This document shows, in pieces, positions 59,464 through 64,000 of a DNA stretch of 64,000 nucleotides (position 1 is the stretch's first letter; every line of letters starts with the position of its first letter). The translations under genes and the position numbers were made by a program. The stretch lies in contig JAWLHU010000015.1 of NCBI GenBank assembly GCA_041690255.1, positions 62,001 through 126,000 on the forward strand, given 5' to 3'. The notes below the pieces were generated by a model. The model saw only the letters and a list, made by a program, of their open reading frames with translations. It made no database searches and had not been told where the DNA came from. The DNA comes from JAWLHU01 sp041690255. Its GTDB lineage: Bacteria > Bacillota > Sulfobacillia > Symbiobacteriales > Symbiobacteriaceae.

Positions 59464-59859
59464 ATGTTCATCGGGTCTGTTATCCTCGAGAGCCTCACCG
59501 ACCTCGATCCGGTGGATGGGCTCCGCTCGGTGGCGGAGCGGATCGTCGACATGCCCGATGATCCGGATGCGCAGCTCTGGCATGTGCGATGGTACCGCCT
59601 GGGCGAGGACGAGCTGCGCAGCCGCCTGCCGGCCCTGGCCCGGGCGATGAAGCCCCACTGGTATGCCCACTTCTGGCAGGGGGATGACCTCTGCGTCATC
59701 ATGGCCGGGCGGTTCTTCTGGGCCAAAGCCTCGGACCGGTCGACCTGGCAGGAACTGATCGCCTACGGGGACACGGTGGGCGTGGAGCGGAAGTGGACGG
59801 AGCGGATCCCCACCGAGTTGCCCGCCTGGGTGCAGGAGGCACTCGGCCCGGCGGAGTAG
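59464..59859 (+). CDS. Protein of unknown function after the aminotransferase
   Basis: A 131-aa soluble protein, starting 6 bases after the aminotransferase stop with no clear own ribosome site, so translation is probably coupled. It is rich in Trp (LWHVRWYRL, MKPHWYAHFWQG, STWQELI, ERKWTERIP). No domain was recognised. A strong terminator follows. Confidence 0.7.
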   Translation: MFIGSVILESLTDLDPVDGLRSVAERIVDMPDDPDAQLWHVRWYRLGEDELRSRLPALARAMKPHWYAHFWQGDDLCVIMAGRFFWAKASDRSTWQELIAYGDTVGVERKWTERIPTELPAWVQEALGPAE

Positions 59860-59877
59860 ACCGCGGAAGATGGAAAC

Positions 59878-59923
59878 AAGGGGCCGTCCCGAGCAGTTCA
59901 ACCTGCTTCTGGGATGGCCCCTT
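59878..59923. terminator. Terminator after the class V aminotransferase unit
   Basis: AAGGGGCCGTCCC pairs with GGGATGGCCCCTT, with inner GAGCAG/CTGCTT partial pairing, then TCCCC. Confidence 0.85.
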
Positions 59924-59934
59924 TCCCCTGTGCG

Positions 59935-60064
59935 TTACGTGGGCCAGTGCTCCACCAGGTGGATGGCCTCATCCACCGCGTTCCGGATCTCCTCCTGGAA
60001 GGCTGGGGTGTAGCCGTAGGTGGCAATGGCGGCATCGAACTCGTCCTCGTCCATCACCTCGGCG
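59935..60064 (-). pseudogene. Truncated copy of the DUF402 gene 3' end
   Basis: On the minus strand this stretch encodes AEVMDEDEFDAAIATYGYTP and the remaining 25 residues to HLVEHWPT plus stop. It is nearly the same as the end of the intact DUF402 gene 1.2 kb to the right (AEVIDQDEFDAAIATYGYTP to HLVEHWGT). The N-terminal two thirds are absent; beyond 60064 the similarity stops abruptly. It is thus a relic of a duplicated or interrupted gene. Confidence 0.85.
59942..60064. repeat. Direct repeat copy A (partner at 61140-61262)
   Basis: About 123 bases repeated in the same orientation at an offset of 1198 bases, with roughly ten mismatches by eye. The two copies border the block with small secreted ORFs and could recombine to delete it. 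Confidence 0.8.
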
Positions 60065-60090
60065 AAATGGCCCGAGATACCACTCAATGA

Positions 60091-60107
60091 GAGTCTGATT
60101 CAGACTC
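60091..60107. promoter_or_regulatory. Palindrome at the left edge of the small-ORF block
   Basis: GAGTCTG-ATT-CAGACTC, a perfect 7-bp inverted repeat, lies 27 bases beyond the end of the truncated DUF402 copy and about 80 bases before the first small ORF. It could be an operator. TTAACT (near 60129) and TACATT (near 60153) might be the promoter. Confidence 0.45.
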
Positions 60108-60184
60108 AGAGGGAAATCGTGCAAGTACATATTAACTTCGATTATTTTTTGGTGCTACATTAGACGAGAAAGGAGTGGTACTGG

Positions 60185-60316
60185 TTGAAAGTACGGATTC
60201 CGCTACTGTCGTCGCTTCTAGCTCTGGTTCTCCTGTTCTCGGCGATCAATCCAGCGAGCGCCCATTATCGAGACCCATCAACGGAGTATCAGTACTTCTA
60301 TGCCTACACTAGATAA
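60185..60316 (+). CDS. Short secreted peptide (43 aa), possibly the 5' part of a frameshifted gene
   Basis: TTG 60185 follows AAGGAGTGG by about 7 bases. The 43-aa product has a clear signal peptide (VRIPLLSSLLALVLLFSA then INPASA) and then HYRDPSTEYQYFYAYTR. It ends in TAA at 60314-60316. The next ORF begins 17 bases earlier in the +1 frame and has a similar Tyr-rich style, so both may be parts of one exported protein broken by a frameshift. Base composition is AT-richer than in the neighbours. Confidence 0.55.
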   Translation: MKVRIPLLSSLLALVLLFSAINPASAHYRDPSTEYQYFYAYTR

Positions 60317-60488
60317 GGACGTCATTCACCAGGAGATCGTTTATGTGGGAACGTGCGATGCGCGCGTTGACAAGTATCTCGTTGATTATGACTGGTACAG
60401 AGTATGGACTATAGAACACGACTGGTACGGGGATGACGCTCCCGTGTACATAGGCTATACTTACTTCAACGTGAATTGGCTATATTAA
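60300..60488 (+). CDS. Tyr/Asp-rich small ORF (62 aa) overlapping the secreted peptide
   Basis: ATG 60300 opens 62 codons rich in Tyr, Asp, Trp and Val (YVGTCDARVDKYLVDYDWYR and DWYGDDAPVYIGYTYFNVNW). It has only a weak GGAG ribosome site 12 bases upstream and overlaps the preceding signal-peptide ORF in another frame. The most economical view is that the two encode a single secreted protein of about 100 aa with a frameshift; coupled translation of two peptides is the alternative. No family was recognised. Confidence 0.5.
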   Translation: MPTLDKDVIHQEIVYVGTCDARVDKYLVDYDWYRVWTIEHDWYGDDAPVYIGYTYFNVNWLY

Positions 60489-60536
60489 GAATCGTGGGTA
60501 TGGCCCGATTATTACTGGTAAGAGAGGAGAAGTCAC

Positions 60537-61058
60537 GTGAGACGCATAGGCATTCTCTTCGTCTGTGTCGCCCTGGCTGTAGGAGCCGGCCTAGCCTTTG
60601 CATCTGGAGCAGGAGATAGGGACTTGGATCTCGCCCGCGAGCAGTTGCGGCAGACCGGGCAACCCCCGGTTTTGCCGGCAGCCGTCCGGGTATCGTTCCC
60701 TTCACTCCCCCGTGGCCTGTCCCAGCGGGAACTGGGGGCAGATTCGCCGGCCAGTCTTCGCGGTGATACCTGGCTTTTCGCCGGTGAGAACCGTGGCGCC
60801 TCATTGACGCTGAGCTCGGGCAGATCTGTTGGTGAAGAAGCGACGGGCTCTAACGTGCAGCGCGTCCAGATCGATAAGGAGACCACGGGAACGATGTTTG
60901 AGGTAACCAGACTGAACACTACCAACTTGATTCTCGTTTGGCACAAGGAATCAGACGGTCGGATCACCACCTTTCGGTTAGCGGGGCATAACATGCCCGC
61001 AGAGGAACTACTCGCTTTGGCCAGGTCGGCACAGTATGAGAAGGCGGCCAACCGATAG
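60537..61058 (+). CDS. Secreted protein of unknown function
   Basis: A 173-aa protein with a signal peptide (MRRIGILFVCVALAVGAG to about residue 23, A-F-A-S-G-A). The mature part is soluble, with beta-strand-like stretches, for example FEVTRLNTTNLILVWHKE near 122. GTG 60537 follows AGAGGAGAAG. It lies in the same block as the small secreted ORFs, between the two DUF402 copies, and ends at a shared terminator. No domain was recognised. Confidence 0.65.
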   Translation: MRRIGILFVCVALAVGAGLAFASGAGDRDLDLAREQLRQTGQPPVLPAAVRVSFPSLPRGLSQRELGADSPASLRGDTWLFAGENRGASLTLSSGRSVGEEATGSNVQRVQIDKETTGTMFEVTRLNTTNLILVWHKESDGRITTFRLAGHNMPAEELLALARSAQYEKAANR

Positions 61059-61093
61059 GCTGTTGTGACGGCTGCCTTCAAGGGCTAGTTACG

Positions 61094-61130
61094 AGAAGAC
61101 CTGTCCTCCTGATGGAAGGGCAGGTCTTCT
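61094..61130. terminator. Bidirectional terminator before DUF402
   Basis: AGAAGACCTG and CAGGTCTTCT form a 10-bp stem between convergent genes; ACTT follows on the plus side. Confidence 0.8.
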
Positions 61131-61132
61131 AC

Positions 61133-61582
61133 TTATGTACCCCAGTGCTCCACCAGGTGGATGGCCTCATCCACCGCTTTCCGGACCTCCTCCTGGAAGG
61201 TCGGGGTGTAGCCGTAGGTGGCAATGGCGGCATCGAACTCGTCCTGGTCGATCACCTCGGCGGGCTGGCCGGGCCGCTTGATCACATCCAGCTCGTAGTC
61301 GTGGTAGCGGATCTCACCATCCTGGATGATGGGCCGGGAAGTGATGTTTACATAGAGCATCGATGGCGACTCCAGGAGATTGTACGGCCGGTCCAGCCAG
61401 AAATGGGTCCGGAACGCCATGCGGGCTGTCCAGCTTCCACTGGGCTCGTAGACGGGCTCACCGGCGGGCGCAGACACGACAATGTGGTCGCGCTCCACCA
61501 ACTCCACGGTCGCCGTGAACCAGCGGTAGGGGACACCGTCGGCCTTCATACCGGTCACCTTGAGCCGATCACCCTGCTGCAC
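61133..61582 (-). CDS. DUF402-family protein
   Basis: A 149-aa protein with the DUF402 layout: GDRLKVTGMKADGVPYRWFT near the start, a basic central barrel, MLYVNITSRPIIQDGEIRYH then DYELDVI near 75-100, and a helical end DEAIHLVEHW. Related proteins are nucleoside di/triphosphate phosphatases (NtdP) or RNA-binding FAU-1-like; function here is unproven. GTG 61582 is chosen because AAGGAGGGAG lies 5 bases upstream and the family starts at this point. The frame remains open for 116 codons upstream only because of a repeat array. Its 3' end is duplicated at 59935-60064. Confidence 0.82.
   Translation of the reverse strand: MQQGDRLKVTGMKADGVPYRWFTATVELVERDHIVVSAPAGEPVYEPSGSWTARMAFRTHFWLDRPYNLLESPSMLYVNITSRPIIQDGEIRYHDYELDVIKRPGQPAEVIDQDEFDAAIATYGYTPTFQEEVRKAVDEAIHLVEHWGT
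61140..61262. repeat. Direct repeat copy B (within the DUF402 gene)
   Basis: Partner of the copy at 59942-60064. This copy belongs to the intact gene and is the likely source. Confidence 0.8.
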
Positions 61583-61667
61583 GGGCTCTCCCTCCTTGTT
61601 GCCTAAACGCAGTTCGACCGGGAAGAGTGAAACTCCTTTCACATGTGATAGAATTATGGAAACGGGG

Positions 61668-61961
61668 AAGCCGACACGCTCCGACACGATGCCGATAGTC
61701 TCCGACCCGAAGCCGATAGCCTCCGACCGGAAGCCGATAGCCTCCGACCGGAAGCCGATAGCCTCCGACCAGAAGCCGACAGCCTCCGACCCGAAGCCGA
61801 CGGCTTCCGACCCGAAGCCGACGGTCTCCGACCCGAAGCCGACAGCCTCCGACCCGAAGCCGACAGCCTCCGACCCGAAGCCGACAGCCTCTGACCAGAA
61901 GCCGACGGCCTCCAACACGATGCCGACCATCTCCGACCAGAAGCCGACAGCCTCCGACCAG
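61668..61961. repeat. Tandem array of 14 x 21 bp
   Basis: Fourteen consecutive units of 21 bases, consensus AAGCCGACAGCCTCCGACCC plus G, without spacers. Units differ at a few positions (for example GATAG/GACAG/GACGG and CCCG/CCAG/CCGG). Because 21 is a multiple of 3, several frames on both strands stay open, giving apparent proteins of repeated K-P-T-A-S-D-P (plus) or S-E-A-V-G-F-G (minus). It fills most of the gap between the divergent DUF402 and DUF4349 genes. Confidence 0.95.
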
Positions 61962-62044
61962 GAGAAACCAACGGCAGACCTGAATCCTCACGAGCGGATG
62001 GTCCGTCTATGAAGCAGAGAGATCCCACGGAGAGGGGTAGAAGT

Positions 62045-63061
62045 ATGAAGAAGAGAACTGCAGTATGGCTCGCCCTCCTGTTCCTCCTCTCGACCATCCT
62101 CTACGGCTGCGGCGGCAGCGGCGGTGCGAAATCAGAGACCGCCATGGACAGCGGCGCTCCTGCCGCAGCACCCGCAGAGGCACCGATGAGCGCCGAGAAG
62201 GGCACCTCTGACTCCCAGACGGCCGGCCAGACCGGTGCCGGGACCGGCACGCCCACGTTGGAGCGGAAGATCATTCTCAACGCCCAGCTTGACGTGAAGG
62301 TGAAAGATGCCGACGAGGCGATCGCCACGATCAGCCAGAACGTGCGGGCCGCCGGCGGCTATGTGCAGGAGAACCGGGTGGAGGGGACCAAGCAGAATGG
62401 CCGGCGGGTAAACATGTCGGTGCGCGTTCCGTCCAGCGCCTACGGTTCCATGGTCGACCTGGTCGCCGGCCTCGGCGAGGTGAACAACCGCCGGGAATGG
62501 ACGAACGATGTGACCGAGGAGTACCTCGACCTGGACGCCCGGATCACGACCAAGGAGGCCCACCTGGCCCAGCTTCGCAAGCTCTACGCCCAGGGCGGTA
62601 CGATCAAGGAGCTCATGGAGCTGGAGTCCGAAATCGCCCGGGTGACCGCCGAACTGGAGTCAATCAAGGGAAGGTTCAACTACCTCTCCAATCAGGTCGC
62701 TTTCAGTACGATCGTGATCGCCCTGTATGAGCCGGGTGTACCCACCCCGATCAAGGAGCCGAAGACTGTCTGGGAGCGGATGCAGAACGGGTTCATTAGC
62801 TCCTGGAACGGCGTGATCAACTTCATGGCCGAAGCAGCGATCTTCATTGTCTCGGCCATTCCCGCCCTGCTCTTCCTCGCCGTGCTCGGCCTGATCGCCT
62901 GGGCGATCGCACGTGTTGTCAACCGGCGTCGTGGCGGTCGCGGTGGTGGTGGCGGACATCCGCCCCGGACCGGTCCCATGCCTCCGCCGGTAGGGCCCAG
63001 CCCCTATCAGCCACCGCATAACACGATCGCCTCCCAGCAGGAGCCGGAACGAAAGGGCTAG
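62045..63061 (+). CDS. DUF4349-domain lipoprotein
   Basis: A 338-aa protein with a lipoprotein signal (AVWLALLFLLSTILYGC, Cys near residue 22), an Ala/Ser/Gly linker to about 70, and a DUF4349 domain: ERKIILNAQLDVKVKDADEA near 75, RVNMSVRVPSSAYGSMVDLV near 120, a coiled-coil EYLDLDARITTKEAHLAQLR to about 215, and NQVAFSTIVIALYE. A membrane helix (about 265-295) precedes a basic Gly/Pro-rich cytoplasmic or surface tail. ATG 62045 follows GGAGAGGGGTAGAAGT. The repeat array lies just upstream. The function of the family is unknown. Confidence 0.85.
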   Translation: MKKRTAVWLALLFLLSTILYGCGGSGGAKSETAMDSGAPAAAPAEAPMSAEKGTSDSQTAGQTGAGTGTPTLERKIILNAQLDVKVKDADEAIATISQNVRAAGGYVQENRVEGTKQNGRRVNMSVRVPSSAYGSMVDLVAGLGEVNNRREWTNDVTEEYLDLDARITTKEAHLAQLRKLYAQGGTIKELMELESEIARVTAELESIKGRFNYLSNQVAFSTIVIALYEPGVPTPIKEPKTVWERMQNGFISSWNGVINFMAEAAIFIVSAIPALLFLAVLGLIAWAIARVVNRRRGGRGGGGGHPPRTGPMPPPVGPSPYQPPHNTIASQQEPERKG

Positions 63062-63068
63062 ACACAGC

Positions 63069-63102
63069 AGAACCCGACACCATGCGCTTGGTGTCGGGTT
63101 CT
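63069..63102 (+). terminator. Terminator of the DUF4349 gene
   Basis: AGAACCCGACACC and GGTGTCGGGTTCT form a perfect 13-bp stem with an 8-base loop, then TCGCG. Confidence 0.85.
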
Positions 63103-63118
63103 TCGCGCCCGCCGGGCT

Positions 63119-63820
63119 CTACTCACGGCGAATGCGGAGCGGGCGGCGGAGGCGAAGGCCTTCGTTGCAGGCAGCGGTAACAGCGTGGAGCACGTCACGG
63201 AAGGCCCCTTCGGCGGGGGTCTCAATGAGCTCGGTGACGGCCACCGTCGCGCCTGTGGCAACCTTCGATTCGTCCCAGCGGGTGGGCGGTGGCAGGTTGG
63301 GCAGGTTCGCCAGGGCCACCGGATTCCCGGATCCCCCCATAGCCGGGGTGCGCCGGGCCAGCACCCCTGACGGTGTGTGCTGGAGCCGTTCGAAGAAGCA
63401 CTCGTACCAGCCCGACTCCAGCGCAGGGCTCGAGCGGAAGCCAACGGGGGGCGGGAACTGGCGGAGGACGACCCGAATACCCTGTTCCGTCAGAGAGAGC
63501 ACACAACCAGCGTTCTCAGCGACCATCCGGGGCTCGGGTCCCCCGTGCATGACACCGATCTCCCGTCCCTGAGCATCACGAAAGGAGAGACCGGGTACCC
63601 GTCGCCCGCGCATGCGCGGCATGAACTTCTCCACCTCGGCCAGGAGTGCCCGTGCCGTGACCGGCTGAAGGTGAACCTCCTGTACGGCACCCATCCGCAG
63701 GAAAAGTGGGTAGGTATCGGTACCAAACTCACTTACGAGGGCTTGCAATCGTAGCAGGCGGTCCATTGGGACTGTATGAGTAGTCCCTCCCGCGACGGTC
63801 AGTGAGAGCAGCTGACGCAA
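63119..63820 (-). CDS. Protein of unknown function at the right end
   Basis: A 233-aa soluble protein. TTG 63820 is chosen because TTGGAGGGATTC precedes it; the frame is open 33 codons further without a ribosome site. It starts LRQLLSLTVAGGTTHTVPMD, then RLLRLQALVSEFG, and has Pro/Gly-rich central parts (GGPEPRM, QFPPPVGFRS). The C-terminus is rich in Arg. No domain was recognised. It is convergent with the DUF4349 gene. Confidence 0.6.
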   Translation of the reverse strand: MRQLLSLTVAGGTTHTVPMDRLLRLQALVSEFGTDTYPLFLRMGAVQEVHLQPVTARALLAEVEKFMPRMRGRRVPGLSFRDAQGREIGVMHGGPEPRMVAENAGCVLSLTEQGIRVVLRQFPPPVGFRSSPALESGWYECFFERLQHTPSGVLARRTPAMGGSGNPVALANLPNLPPPTRWDESKVATGATVAVTELIETPAEGAFRDVLHAVTAACNEGLRLRRPLRIRRE

Positions 63821-64000
63821 CCGAATCCCTCCAACATAGAAGATAACTCTGCCGAGTATAACCTCAGATAATGGGAACTGGGCCTGAATGGATACCCGTA
63901 AGGGTATTGAAAAAGGCAATCAGTGTAAGTTATAACAGGCCCCAAACCCTTGTGACCGTAAGAGCAAGCGTGGTTATAACCGGATCTTATACCACTGATT
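63821..64000. other. Right-edge upstream region
   Basis: AT-richer 180 bases without a gene. AGTATA at 63855-63860 could be a minus-strand TATACT -10. ATACCC-GTAA-GGGTAT at 63892-63907 is a perfect inverted repeat about 32 bases upstream of it. GGTTATAACC, a 10-base palindrome, lies near 63972, and TTATAAC also occurs near 63930. They may be operators; the window ends here. Confidence 0.35.

Noticed and set aside
59942..61262. Insertion sequence or integron cassette
   Set aside because: No transposase, integrase, terminal inverted repeats or attC-like site was found; only the direct repeat and composition shift support mobility.
61583..61930. N-terminal extension of the DUF402 protein through the repeat (S-E-A-V-G-F-G heptads)
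   Set aside because: DUF402 proteins start at GDR-type sequence, and GTG 61582 has a strong ribosome site; the upstream frame is only kept open by the repeat.
61668..61961. CRISPR array
   Set aside because: The 21-base units are contiguous without unique spacers, and no cas gene is in the window.
61656..62012. 118-aa plus-strand ORF made of K-P-T-A-S-D-P repeats
   Set aside because: It exists because the 21-bp repeat has no stop in several frames; ATG 61656 has no ribosome site. Kept only as a possibility in the repeat finding.

Overview
This window looks like a chromosomal segment of a high-GC, spore-forming member of the Bacillota (Clostridia), most like Symbiobacterium. The reasons are: a stage II sporulation protein E gene, a spoIIE-tilS-ftsH order shared with Bacillus, strong AGGAGG ribosome sites with many TTG and GTG starts, a histidine-utilisation operon that ends in folate-dependent formimino transfer, and two tandem coaX genes. 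The genus is an inference. No rRNA operon, insertion sequence, prophage or CRISPR array was seen, and only one tRNA gene.

Left end (0-16.6 kb): molybdenum-cofactor and Tat genes (mobB fragment, tatA, moeA), a small membrane protein, an SDR oxidoreductase, a tandem DinB-like protein and a DedA protein. A tRNA-Glu with a clear promoter and terminator precedes spoIIE, a small membrane ORF, tilS and ftsH. The gene hpt, which sits between tilS and ftsH in Bacillus subtilis, is absent here. Then come a Nudix hydrolase, an M24 peptidase, a pair of M16-like proteins (YmfF/YmfH type) and a membrane metal-hydrolase-like protein that seems to start at ATC.

Middle (17-34.3 kb): hutH-hutU-methyltransferase-ftcD-hutI-cyclodeaminase followed by formate-THF ligase. 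Together they convert histidine to glutamate plus formimino-THF, methenyl-THF and formyl-THF/formate. Next are two stalk-domain proteins, a TetR regulator overlapping a rifampin-phosphotransferase-like PEP-utilising enzyme, a diguanylate cyclase, and a three-gene set (repeat-rich secreted protein, 63-aa protein, DUF350 membrane protein).

34.3-41.3 kb, minus strand: a respiratory DMSO-reductase-family complex (dmsA, dmsB, dmsC) with its TorD-like chaperone, an unusual radical SAM protein and a NarL-type response regulator. The Mo-cofactor and Tat genes elsewhere in the window would serve this enzyme.

41.7-55.4 kb: a hairpin-rich leader, then folP-folB-folK, nadB-nadC, a subtilisin-like protein that lacks the usual oxyanion Asn, a class-C beta-lactamase-like serine hydrolase, an NTP pyrophosphohydrolase, two coaX paralogues, a large lipoprotein and a type I asparaginase.

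Right end (55.5-64 kb): a 38-aa candidate protein, a MoaD-MoaE fusion, a DUF151 nuclease-like protein, homoserine dehydrogenase and a class V aminotransferase. An AT-richer patch with small secreted ORFs lies between a full DUF402 gene and a truncated copy of its 3' end. A 14-unit array of a 21-bp repeat, a DUF4349 lipoprotein and an unknown gene follow. The most unusual parts are this 59.9-62 kb region, the ATC start, the folP leader and a possible small RNA before coaX.
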